Positions 1-6,328 of a DNA stretch of 8,597 nt are shown here, piece after piece. The translations under genes and the position numbers were made by a program. Origin of the DNA: Candidatus Zophobacter franzmannii. GTDB taxonomy: Bacteria; Cloacimonadota; Cloacimonadia; Cloacimonadales; JAFGVF01. The first letter of the stretch is position 1; the number at the start of each line of letters is the position of its first letter. The DNA is taken from the NCBI GenBank assembly GCA_030765245.1, contig JAVCCX010000041.1:1-8597 (forward strand), read 5' to 3'. The notes beneath the pieces were generated by a model. It did not search any database and was not told the origin of the DNA. It worked only from the letters and a program-made list of their open reading frames with translations.

Positions 1-141
1 GAGGTTGATTTCTACTACTTAGATGAAGCTAAGAAGTTGATTAGAGAAGAGATGGAAAATGCTCTGCCTGATGAATATAAAGGGATTATCCCATTAACTG
101 TTGACATTGGAGAGGGAGATAGTTGGTTTGAAGCTCACTAA
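1..141 (+). CDS. polA: DNA polymerase I, C-terminal end (partial)
   Basis: This is the last 46 residues of a protein that enters the window already open and stops at TAA 139-141. The tail reads as '...REEMENALPDEYKGIIPLTVDIGEGDSWFEAH', split here around its key parts: an 'EEMENA' helix, then 'IPLTVDIGEG', then 'SWFEAH'. This is the characteristic end of family A DNA polymerases (compare the usual 'VPL-V-VG-G-NW-EAH'). The fragment begins at or just after the catalytic 'HDE' motif of the palm domain. The enzyme fills gaps in excision repair and replaces Okazaki primers in the cytoplasm. The exonuclease domains lie outside the window, so their presence cannot be judged. mazG follows after 15 nt, suggesting one operon. 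Identification rests on a short but distinctive tail. Confidence 0.85.
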   Translation, partial: EVDFYYLDEAKKLIREEMENALPDEYKGIIPLTVDIGEGDSWFEAH

Positions 142-156
142 GGTCAGGAGTTATTA

Positions 157-933
157 ATGAAAGAATTTGATAGATTAGTAGAAATCATAGCGAGATTACG
201 AGACCCAATTGATGGTTGTCCTTGGGATTTAGAACAGACACCTAAGTCATTGGTCCCTAATTTTATAGAGGAACTGTATGAGACTGTTGAAGCAATAGAA
301 GACAACGATCCTGAATCTCTAAAAGAAGAGCTTGGGGATTTGATGCTCCATGTTCTGATGCAGTGCAGAATTGGTGAAGAGAATAAAGAGTTTACAGTTC
401 AAGAATCACTGGATGGGATCTCCGATAAACTTATTAGTAGGCATCCGCATATATTCGGTGATGAGACTGCAAAAGATGCAGAAACTGTGCTCATGAATTG
501 GGAGCGGATTAAACAGGTAGAGAAGAAGAAGGTTCGTGACTCTGTTCTCGACGGTACACCACTTACTATGCCTGCTCTTATCGTTTCACATCGAATCCAG
601 GAGAAAGCTGCATCACAAGGGTTTGATTGGGACTCAATCGAACCAATATACGGAAAGATTGTCGAGGAGACCGAAGAGATTAAAGAAGCTATTATTGGTG
701 GTAATCAAGATAAGATCGAAGAGGAGATTGGTGACTTGCTTTTTTCTGTTGTGAATTTAGCAAGAAGGCTTAAAGTAGATTCTGAATCTGCCTTAAGAAT
801 AACCATAAACAAGTTTATCAGAAGGTTTAAGTATGTTGAAAAAACCTTTGCAAAAAATGGAAAGATGATGTATGAAGCAACTCTTAAAGAGCTTGACGAA
901 GTTTGGGACGAAGCTAAACGCACAGAAGCATAA
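157..933 (+). CDS. mazG: MazG nucleoside triphosphate pyrophosphohydrolase
   Basis: MazG hydrolyses (d)NTPs to NMP and pyrophosphate, clearing non-canonical or excess nucleotides in the cytoplasm. At 258 aa it has the normal length of the two-domain form (E. coli MazG is about 263 aa). Residues 11-30 carry the family opening 'RLRDP..GCPWD.EQT'. The N-terminal all-alpha domain has the Mg-binding pattern EExxE (38-42) followed by ExxD (58-61, in 'EELGDL'). The C-terminal domain repeats it with EExxE (170-174) and ExxD (190-193, in 'EEIGDLL'). Both metal sites look intact; in known MazG proteins the C-terminal one carries most of the activity. The ATG at 157 is preceded by AGGAG at 146-150, 6 nt upstream. 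The last 62 nt overlap the start of the downstream kinase gene. Housekeeping function agrees with polA and nnr in the same operon. Confidence 0.95.
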   Translation: MKEFDRLVEIIARLRDPIDGCPWDLEQTPKSLVPNFIEELYETVEAIEDNDPESLKEELGDLMLHVLMQCRIGEENKEFTVQESLDGISDKLISRHPHIFGDETAKDAETVLMNWERIKQVEKKKVRDSVLDGTPLTMPALIVSHRIQEKAASQGFDWDSIEPIYGKIVEETEEIKEAIIGGNQDKIEEEIGDLLFSVVNLARRLKVDSESALRITINKFIRRFKYVEKTFAKNGKMMYEATLKELDEVWDEAKRTEA

Positions 934-2410
934 CGGCTTACTTCAACTCTATTTTATTATTGGAAGTGTGATATTAATTGCCTTCTATATCATCTATACA
1001 AATGTTTTGCTTCAAAAAGCAAAGCAGGATTCAGAGTTTATACCTCGTAGCTTCGCTAAATATGTAGTGTTTATTGAGTCACAGATAACAGAAGCAGAAA
1101 GCAACTCAAAACTAATTTCAGAGCTTTTCGCTACCTATATCAATTCTCTGACAAAAGACAATTATGATGAGCTTCTTGTTAGTTATATCAGAGATGAATT
1201 TGTTTCAAATATTAAGATGCCTGTTGTGATAACTGATGCTCAAAAAGAGCCGTTGTATTGGCGTAACTTGAGTGTACCTGAAACTGTTCAATTCAAAGAC
1301 TTAAATGATGATTTTCAGTCTACTATAGAGTCCCTAATGGCAAAAATGGAGATAATACCCCTATCATATGATGAGAAGCCTGTTGGGTATGTGTATTTTA
1401 GGACACAGTCTACTTTCCAGGACTTTGTCCAACAAGTAGACTATCCAATTATTGTGACAGATGAGACTAGAAAACCACGCTTCTGGCGAAACATGGGAAT
1501 ACTAGAAAATACCTCTTATGATAATCTAAATGATGCACATCGTGAGTTCATTACAGAGCGGATGAATAAGATGGTAGAATTTCCTTTAGAGACAGATGCT
1601 AAGAGGGTTGGATTTGTTTATTTTGAAGAATCAGAATCGTTAAAAAAGATACGCTCATTAGTATATATAGAAATCCTCTTAATTGTCCTCTTTATCGCTT
1701 TTGGTAGCTATGGTTTCCTGATGATAAAAAACTCTGAGAAGAATACACTTTGGGTTGGTCTAGCAAAGGAAACTGCCCATCAGTTTGGTACCCCTATAAC
1801 ATCGCTTCAGGGGTGGACAGAATACCTGAAGATGTACTTTGAAGATTCTCCACAAAAAGAAGAGATCAACTCGATGCTTGAGCATATTACAGAGGATGTT
1901 GGGCACTTACAAAAGATTGCATCCCGCTTTGGAAAGGTTGGATCGTCAATAACTCTGAAATCTGCAAATATCTGTAATGTGATAAAAGAGACGGTAGATT
2001 ACTTCGAATCACGACTTCCACATTTCAGTTCAAAAATTGAGATTAAATTTGAATGTGTTGATGTAGAGATGAAAGCTCTTATGGATAGAGAGCTCTTCCA
2101 ATGGACTTTAGAGAATCTCATCAAGAACAGTATTGATGCCATGACTGAGAAAGGTGGGTATATAATAATCTCTATAAAGAGACAGAAAGGTTCGATATAT
2201 GTCCACTTAATTGACCAGGGAAAGGGAATTCCTCGAGGTATGGTTAAGAAAATCTTTGAACCTGGTTTTACAACTAAGACTAGAGGATGGGGACTGGGAT
2301 TAAGCCTTGTGAAGAGAATTATTGAAGAGTTCCATAAAGGAACTATTAGAGTGGCAGAGACATCAAGTAATGGAACCATAATTGAGATTATTTTAAAGGA
2401 GCACCATTGA
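872..2410 (+). CDS. Membrane-bound sensor histidine kinase with duplicated sensor module
   Basis: A 512-aa sensor kinase. A basic cytoplasmic start is followed by membrane helix 1 (about 22-47), an extracytoplasmic region (about 48-261), membrane helix 2 (about 262-285) and a cytoplasmic kinase core. The phosphoacceptor is probably H303 in 'ETAHQFGTPITSL'. The ATPase domain has an N box (E414 N415..N419..D422), a G1 box (D448-x-G450-x-G452), an F box ('IFEPGFTTK', 461-469) and a G2 box ('GWGLGL', 472-477), so catalysis looks intact. The sensor holds two ungapped repeats, 116-176 and 191-251, offset by exactly 75 residues. The ATG at 872 lies inside mazG and has GGAAAG at 859-864 as a plausible ribosome site. 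It is the only Met before helix 1; TTG 893 is the alternative. No response regulator is in the window, so the signal and output are unknown. It overlaps nnr by 1 nt. Confidence 0.9.
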   Translation: MKQLLKSLTKFGTKLNAQKHNGLLQLYFIIGSVILIAFYIIYTNVLLQKAKQDSEFIPRSFAKYVVFIESQITEAESNSKLISELFATYINSLTKDNYDELLVSYIRDEFVSNIKMPVVITDAQKEPLYWRNLSVPETVQFKDLNDDFQSTIESLMAKMEIIPLSYDEKPVGYVYFRTQSTFQDFVQQVDYPIIVTDETRKPRFWRNMGILENTSYDNLNDAHREFITERMNKMVEFPLETDAKRVGFVYFEESESLKKIRSLVYIEILLIVLFIAFGSYGFLMIKNSEKNTLWVGLAKETAHQFGTPITSLQGWTEYLKMYFEDSPQKEEINSMLEHITEDVGHLQKIASRFGKVGSSITLKSANICNVIKETVDYFESRLPHFSSKIEIKFECVDVEMKALMDRELFQWTLENLIKNSIDAMTEKGGYIIISIKRQKGSIYVHLIDQGKGIPRGMVKKIFEPGFTTKTRGWGLGLSLVKRIIEEFHKGTIRVAETSSNGTIIEIILKEHH

Positions 2411-3912
2411 TGAAAGTGTTATCTCCCAAACAGATGTATCATTTAGATACGAAAACGATGGAAGAGTTTGGAATACCTTCTAGAGTTTTAATGGAAAATG
2501 CAGGCAAGGGATGTGCTGACTATATAAATAAAGAGTTACTGGCATCAGCAAACTCCGAAATCTCTGTCTTTTGTGGATCCGGGAACAATGGGGGAGATGG
2601 ATCTGTTATTGCTAGATGGCTGAGTGAGTATAACCATATAGTTACAGTATTCCTTTTAGGGAATGAGAACAAGTTCAGCTCTGAAACAAGAGCTAATTAC
2701 GACCTATTACTCAAGCTTAATATCCCTATTATCGTTATAGAAGATGTAGAAGCATGGAAGGCTCAACGGCTACCATTTATCAAAAGCCAGATTGTAATCG
2801 ATGCTATTTTTGGTATTGGCTTCAGGGGAAAGATTGAAGGATACTATTCATCTATTATCAAAAGTATAAACAATAGTAAAAAGCTCATTATTAGTATTGA
2901 TATCCCAAGTGGTTTAGATGTTGAAACAGGCATGTCTGAACTATGTGTGAAAGCAGATCATACACTAACGCTTGCAGCATTGAAATATGGACATCTTATT
3001 GGTAGAGGTAGAGAGTATTGTGGTAAAACAACAGTTATTCCAATTGGGATACCGGCACACTATTTTGCTGAAGTTGGTATATCAGAGCATATTGACAGTG
3101 AGTGTCACAAATTGCCTGAAAGGTCTAAGTTTTCCCATAAGGGTGATTATGGACGAGTTGCAATAATCGCAGGATCCAAAGGGTTTACCGGAGCTGCTGT
3201 AATGGCTTCAAAGGCAGCACTTCGGAGTGGGGCTGGTCTAATCACACTCTTTCACCCAAAGTCTCTTAGTAATATATTTGAAATCCAATTAACAGAAGTT
3301 ATGACTTCTGAAATCCAAGAGATTGAGGGTAAGCCTGATACAGCTGATCTCTTAAACCGTTTGGAGAAGTACGATATTGTTCTTTTGGGACCAGGTATTG
3401 GCGTTTCAGAATACTCAAAGGCAATTTTAGAGGAGATCTTAGTAAAGTATCAAGGGAAATTGGTGATTGATGCAGATGGGCTAAACATTCTATCAAACAA
3501 TAGACATCTCTTAAACCAATTAGCATATCGAGATATCCTTCTCACTCCTCATATAGGAGAATTTAGTAGACTATGTGAAAAGAGTATTACGGCAATTCAG
3601 GCTGATACTATTAAGGCTTTGAAGGAATTCATTGGTAAGTATCGGACTAAGGTGTTATTAAAGAGTTCAACAACTATTTATGCTGATGAATCTGCGCTTC
3701 AATTTAGTACTGCTGGTAATGATGGTCTTTCAACTGGTGGTTCAGGTGATGTTTTAGCAGGCATAATTGCTTCGTTTATAGGGCAGGGCTTGTTGACTAG
3801 GGATGCATCAATTTCAGCTTCATATCTTCTGGGTAAAACTGCTGAGAAGTTAGCTGAGACCAAGGGAACTCCATCGATAACTCCAACTGATATCATAGCT
3901 AACTTGTTCTAG
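2410..3912 (+). CDS. nnr: Bifunctional NAD(P)H-hydrate epimerase / ADP-dependent NAD(P)H-hydrate dehydratase
   Basis: Repairs hydrated NADH and NADPH (NADHX, NADPHX): the N-terminal half epimerises the R and S forms, and the C-terminal half dehydrates the S form using ADP. At 500 aa it matches the fused form found in E. coli (YjeF/Nnr). The epimerase domain shows 'GSGNNGGDG' (56-64), a likely catalytic Asp in 'DAIFGIG' (D131) and 'SIDIPSGLD' (162-170). The kinase-like dehydratase domain starts near 'HKGDYGRV' (243-250) and has 'LLGPGIG' (325-331), 'DADGLNIL' (354-361), 'LTPHIGEF' (378-385) and 'TGGSGDVLAG' (442-451) with catalytic D447. The ATG at 2410 overlaps the kinase stop as TGATG and has AAAGGAG at 2395-2401, 8 nt upstream. 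A TTG one codon earlier (2407) is less well spaced. It is the last gene of the operon. Confidence 0.96.
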   Translation: MKVLSPKQMYHLDTKTMEEFGIPSRVLMENAGKGCADYINKELLASANSEISVFCGSGNNGGDGSVIARWLSEYNHIVTVFLLGNENKFSSETRANYDLLLKLNIPIIVIEDVEAWKAQRLPFIKSQIVIDAIFGIGFRGKIEGYYSSIIKSINNSKKLIISIDIPSGLDVETGMSELCVKADHTLTLAALKYGHLIGRGREYCGKTTVIPIGIPAHYFAEVGISEHIDSECHKLPERSKFSHKGDYGRVAIIAGSKGFTGAAVMASKAALRSGAGLITLFHPKSLSNIFEIQLTEVMTSEIQEIEGKPDTADLLNRLEKYDIVLLGPGIGVSEYSKAILEEILVKYQGKLVIDADGLNILSNNRHLLNQLAYRDILLTPHIGEFSRLCEKSITAIQADTIKALKEFIGKYRTKVLLKSSTTIYADESALQFSTAGNDGLSTGGSGDVLAGIIASFIGQGLLTRDASISASYLLGKTAEKLAETKGTPSITPTDIIANLF

Positions 3913-3922
3913 ATAAGACCTC

Positions 3923-4086
3923 TTAAGTTAACTCAATTCCCATATTTGCTAACAGAGATACTGCATCAGGTAGGGAGAATTTAGCTCCCTTTATCTGATT
4001 CGTGAGAGGATTGATAATGTAGCCGTGACATCGTCTTCATTCAGTGAGCTAAAGGTTTGAAATGAGAACTCTTGTGGACTGTTCAT
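3923..4086 (-). pseudogene. Possible frameshifted remnant of a small gene
   Basis: Ten bases after the TM2 gene, on the same strand, an ATG at 4086-4084 opens a 31-residue frame ('MNSPQEFSFQTFSSLNEDD...') that runs into TAA at 3993-3991. A second frame overlapping its end reads 'GYIINPLTNQIKGAKF' then 'SLPDAVSLLANMGIEL' and stops at TAA 3925-3923, but has no start of its own. The span is 164 nt, not a multiple of three, so a single 1-nt indel around 4025-4030 would join them into one protein of about 54 aa. GAGTAGG lies upstream of the ATG at a usable distance. The second part reads like real protein, the first less so. The product is not recognised. It could be a decayed gene, a sequencing error or chance. 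Confidence 0.35.
3972..3994 (+). terminator. Weak hairpin downstream of nnr
   Basis: AGGGAG (3972-3977) and CTCCCT (3985-3990) can form a 6-bp stem with a 7-nt loop, followed by TTAT. It lies 60 nt after the nnr stop. The short stem and short U-run make it a doubtful terminator, and it overlaps the possible minus-strand gene remnant. Confidence 0.25.
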
Positions 4087-4096
4087 TTACTAATGC

Positions 4097-4318
4097 CTAC
4101 TCTTTAATGAGATTACCATCAACATCCCGCATTGCTCCTGTTGCAATGAGTATTATATCGACAACATACCAGATACCAAACCCACCGGCAGTCAATAGCA
4201 TTAGTAAACCTGTTCCGAACTTACCAACATAAAATCTATGTACACCGAAAGTTCCTAAGAAAATGCACAGTAAAAGTGTAGCCAACCAGTTATATCGGCT
4301 TTTATAATCTTCAGACAT
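4097..4318 (-). CDS. TM2 domain-containing membrane protein
   Basis: A 73-aa protein that is almost entirely one TM2 domain: two membrane helices (about 12-30 and 36-60) joined by the signature turn 'GTFGVHRFYVGKFGTG' (22-37). A second signature part, 'WYVVDIILIATGAMRDVDGN', spans 50-69. TM2 proteins are small inner-membrane proteins of largely unknown role. The start ATG (4318-4316) has a near-perfect ribosome site, AGGAGGA, at 4329-4323. A good promoter lies just upstream (4371-4343). It appears to be transcribed alone, or with the small remnant that follows 10 nt later. It is convergent with nnr. Family assignment is secure; function is not. Confidence 0.93.
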   Translation of the reverse strand: MSEDYKSRYNWLATLLLCIFLGTFGVHRFYVGKFGTGLLMLLTAGGFGIWYVVDIILIATGAMRDVDGNLIKE

Positions 4319-4342
4319 ATTGTCCTCCTCTTAACTATAAAC

Positions 4343-4371
4343 AATCTATTAAAGCAGGACTCGGTTGTCAA
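4343..4371 (-). promoter_or_regulatory. Sigma70-type promoter for the TM2 gene
   Basis: On the minus strand, TTGACA (4371-4366) is a perfect -35 box. A 17-nt spacer separates it from TAGATT (4348-4343), a 4/6 match to the -10 box. Transcription would start near 4336, giving a leader of about 18 nt that contains the AGGAGGA ribosome site. Confidence 0.6.
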
Positions 4372-4716
4372 TTATCAAATGCTAGTAGTTGAACTCAATC
4401 TTATCTGCTGATTTGCTTGCTCACAAAATTGGGAATCGGGTGTGGAATTAGAAATTATCTTACCTATGGTCATAGACCTCAGCAATGTTGATGATTGCTT
4501 ACTACATATACATCGTATTTATTGGGGGTATTCTGGGAAATGATGCTTTAGCTTCATCGTATTAGTCTTTATTGGAGTGGGGAACATTTCAAATGAAGGA
4601 ATTGCACTGCAATGAGCGTATGCGAGGGTGGGGCGAGGACATTAGGAATCATTAACAATGGTGGGTTATAGTGAAGCCTCATAACATTGCGTTATAAGCA
4701 AGAATATACCCTGACA

Positions 4717-4733
4717 GATTATGAAAAAGTATG
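4717..4733 (+). repeat. 17-bp direct repeat of the next gene's start region (upstream copy)
   Basis: GATTATGAAAAAGTATG occurs here and again at 4835-4851, 118 nt downstream, where it spans the ATG and first codons of the exported-protein gene. The upstream copy also offers ATG AAA AAG TAT, but that frame ends after 17 codons and has no ribosome site. It may be the trace of a partial duplication of the gene start. Confidence 0.6.
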
Positions 4734-4748
4734 CGTCTTGTATGCGTC
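4729..4748 (+). repeat. Two direct copies of GTATGCGTC spaced 11 bp
   Basis: GTATGCGTC lies at 4729-4737 and 4740-4748, a period of 11 bp or about one helical turn. A third partial copy (GTATGCG) is at 4618-4624. The pair sits some 40 bp upstream of a candidate -35 box, a position suited to an activator site. That role is inferred from spacing alone. Confidence 0.45.
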
Positions 4749-4784
4749 GAATTTGTCAAATTAGAGCTTTATAAAACAAAAGAC

Positions 4785-4813
4785 TTGACCTCAATGCTCA
4801 ATAGATAATTAAT
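4785..4813 (+). promoter_or_regulatory. Candidate promoter for the 257-aa exported protein
   Basis: TTGACC (4785-4790) is a 5/6 match to the -35 box. Seventeen bases later ATTAAT (4808-4813) gives a 4/6 match to the -10 box, lacking its two leading conserved bases. The leader would be about 20 nt and include the ribosome site. Confidence 0.4.
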
Positions 4814-4838
4814 TGCTAAACATCAAAGGAGGATGATT

Positions 4839-5612
4839 ATGAAAAAGTATGTACCGTTATTATTAATCTGTCTTTTCTCAACTTTATTATTTTCCGCAAA
4901 GACTACAGGTAATTCAACAATTGATTCCTTTTTCTCAAACATTGAGAAGACGGATAAAAAGCTCTCAGAAGTCAATAATAAGCTTGCTCGAATTCAAAAT
5001 TATCTAATTTTAGCATTCACAAATCCTGAACAATTAATTGCTCAAACTGCAGGACAAGATATTACAACTGCAATGGCTACTGTTTCAAATTTAGATGAAA
5101 TTGCAGGTGAAGTCGTTATTAAAGTGAATCCAAACACTTTGCAGGTTCTTTTAGATGCACCAGATTTCGATTTCATGGGAAATACCAGACAAATGGTCAC
5201 CGACTTAACAACTATAGCAAGTGATATAAAAGATATTAGTAAGTCGGTACAAGACATCGCTAAAGATGCTGGTAAAATACCTACTGAGGCTAAAAATTTG
5301 AGCCCAATGAAAATTCCTGCAGTGCTAAAGAATGTAAAAAATGCAGTTAAGCAAATTGAAAACATGACTAAGTCTGTTGCTGAACTTGCTGAGTTAGTTC
5401 CTACAACTATTCAAATTGCAACAGCAATTGTTTCAAATCAAGAAACTGAAATCACAATGAAAACAGCTACAAAAATGGAAGATGCTTCAAAATCTAAGAA
5501 AAAAGGTAAATCTACAGGTAATGGTAGCTCAACTGGTAAGGGTGCCTTTTGGATAGTTACAGCAATGGTAGCTTTGTACGTTGCTATTGTTATTGGGTTA
5601 TCTTCACTCTGA
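4839..5612 (+). CDS. Exported helical protein with C-terminal membrane anchor, unknown function
   Basis: Not recognised. The 257-aa product opens with a clear Sec signal peptide (KK, then a leucine-rich core, likely cleavage after 'LLFSA' at 16-20). Residues 27-60 and 115-200 are strongly helical and rich in I, V, A, K and T. Heptad-like patterns such as 'ISKSVQDIAKDAGKI' (133-147) and 'VLKNVKNAVKQIENM' (162-176) suggest coiled coil. A Lys/Ser/Gly-rich linker (217-235, 'SKSKKKGKSTGNGSSTGKG') precedes a single hydrophobic helix (about 236-257) that ends the protein. The start is the ATG at 4839, 6 nt after AAAGGAGG (4825-4832); the in-frame ATG at 4833 touches that site and is unlikely. It is flanked by its own promoter and terminator. 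A surface or envelope structural role is possible but unproven. Confidence 0.85.
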   Translation: MKKYVPLLLICLFSTLLFSAKTTGNSTIDSFFSNIEKTDKKLSEVNNKLARIQNYLILAFTNPEQLIAQTAGQDITTAMATVSNLDEIAGEVVIKVNPNTLQVLLDAPDFDFMGNTRQMVTDLTTIASDIKDISKSVQDIAKDAGKIPTEAKNLSPMKIPAVLKNVKNAVKQIENMTKSVAELAELVPTTIQIATAIVSNQETEITMKTATKMEDASKSKKKGKSTGNGSSTGKGAFWIVTAMVALYVAIVIGLSSL

Positions 5613-5629
5613 TAGTCTTTAACATATTT

Positions 5630-5662
5630 AGTGATGTTTGCTATGCAGACATCACTCTTTTT
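5630..5662 (+). terminator. Rho-independent terminator after the exported-protein gene
   Basis: AGTGATGT (5630-5637) pairs with ACATCACT (5649-5656). The stem can extend inward through a U-G pair and TGC/GCA to a 3-nt loop, about 12 bp in all. It is followed by C and five T residues (5658-5662) and lies 17 nt after the stop codon. Confidence 0.8.
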
Positions 5663-5674
5663 ATTCCTAATTTC

Positions 5675-5686
5675 TAATGATCATTA
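5675..5686. repeat. 12-bp perfect palindrome in intergenic DNA
   Basis: TAATGATCATTA is fully self-complementary and lies between a terminator and the promoter region of the next gene. A regulator site is possible, but a palindrome this AT-rich may arise by chance. Confidence 0.3.
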
Positions 5687-5814
5687 TCGATCTCACAGAA
5701 CAGTACGTAAGGGCTACATTCACAGCTCTTGATTTACTTGCATCCACGCGAGAGACCTTTATCTAATAATTAAGATAGTGCAGTTAGATTATCAGGAAAA
5801 TATTTGCCTAAATT

Positions 5815-5844
5815 TTGGTTATTATGAATAGTTAAGAAAATAAT
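5815..5844 (+). promoter_or_regulatory. Candidate promoter for the YjgN-like protein
   Basis: TTGGTT (5815-5820) is followed after 18 nt by AATAAT (5839-5844), a 5/6 match to the -10 box. Transcription would start near 5851, about 50 nt before the chosen ATG. The -35 match is weak, and AT-rich sequence gives such boxes easily. Confidence 0.35.
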
Positions 5845-5901
5845 GCTTTACATATAAAAAGCGATATGCATTCTTTGTTAATAGAAAATAAGGAGGATAG
5901 T

Positions 5902-6234
5902 ATGGCTTCAGGAAAATTCGAATTTCAAGGAAATGGATTGAGCTTCTGGTGGCTCTCAATCTGGACTACAGCGTTAACAATAATTACTTTTGGTCTGTAC
6001 TGGCCATGGGCTTATGTACAACAGCTGAAGTGGGTGTATTCTAATGTCTACATTGATGGGAAACAATTGATGTTTAAGGGATCAGGTGCCGGTTTCTTCG
6101 GCAATTACTTGTTAATACTAATACTCACATTTATCACATTTGGGATCTATTCACCTTGGGGTGCATGCAGAATTATGCGCTGGACATGGGGTAATACTTA
6201 CTTCGCCGGTGAAGGTGATGTAGAAAAATTCTAA
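5902..6234 (+). CDS. Small YjgN/DUF898-like membrane protein with two internal repeats
   Basis: A 110-aa hydrophobic protein whose motif 'LTxxTFGxYxPW' is typical of the YjgN (DUF898) type of inner-membrane proteins, which have no settled function. It consists of two copies of one unit, residues 6-53 and 56-103, offset by exactly 50: F-x-G-x-G (8-12 and 58-62), a membrane helix, 'LTIITFGLYWPW' (25-36) against 'LTFITFGIYSPW' (75-86), then a basic/aromatic stretch ending in N-x-Y-x-x-G. It is shorter than typical YjgN proteins, so it may be a minimal member or a separate family. The start is the ATG at 5902, 5 nt after AAGGAGG (5890-5896). An in-frame ATG at 5866 would add 12 residues, but no comparable site is seen before it. 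It seems to be a single-gene unit. Confidence 0.85.
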   Translation: MASGKFEFQGNGLSFWWLSIWTTALTIITFGLYWPWAYVQQLKWVYSNVYIDGKQLMFKGSGAGFFGNYLLILILTFITFGIYSPWGACRIMRWTWGNTYFAGEGDVEKF

Positions 6235-6254
6235 GACTGATAATTAATTGATTT

Positions 6255-6284
6255 AATAATGGGTGGCTTTTGCCACCCATTATT
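6255..6284. terminator. Bidirectional terminator between convergent units
   Basis: AATAATGGGTGGC (6255-6267) and its exact complement (6272-6284) form a 13-bp stem with a TTTT loop. The outer AT pairs supply a U-rich 3' side on either strand. It lies 20 nt after the YjgN-like gene and 44 nt after the end of the minus-strand operon, so it probably serves both. Confidence 0.8.
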
Positions 6285-6328
6285 GTATATAAAAGATACT
6301 CAAGTAAATGAGTTTAGTGTTTTAAGAA

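Larger units (their letters stand above)
4372..4784. other. Long intergenic region without a convincing gene
   Basis: No frame on either strand gives a credible protein: stops are frequent and no start has a good ribosome site. The stretch does contain short structured elements. ATTGCA-C-TGCAAT at 4601-4613 is a perfect odd-centred inverted repeat. ATAAC (4681-4685) and GTTAT (4691-4695) face each other. GTATGCG occurs three times (4618, 4729, 4740). A 17-bp copy of the downstream start region lies at 4717-4733. It separates two divergently transcribed genes, so operators or a small RNA are possible, but nothing identifies one. Confidence 0.4.

Noticed and set aside
1999..2379. A 126-codon open frame antisense to the kinase
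   Set aside because: It lies fully within the ATPase domain coding sequence, whose motifs are intact. The antisense product shows no family features.
3699..3896. Minus-strand open frame at the end of nnr
   Set aside because: It is antisense to the conserved TGGSGDVLAG region, and its composition follows from that coding sequence.
4549..4565. Possible hairpin GATG...CATC in the intergenic region
   Set aside because: Only four flanking pairs form and the interior mismatches; there is no T-run.
3913..4838. tRNA, CRISPR array or insertion sequence in the gap region
   Set aside because: No cloverleaf-like sequence, regularly spaced repeats, terminal inverted repeats or transposase motifs were seen on either strand.
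5042..5365. A 107-codon open frame antisense to the exported-protein gene
   Set aside because: Its hydrophobic look mirrors the sense helices, and it has no ribosome site or independent support.
6239..6250. GATAATTAATTG, also present at 4804-4815
   Set aside because: It is a short, very AT-rich 12-mer that can recur by chance in this composition, and the contexts differ (after a stop codon versus a promoter region).
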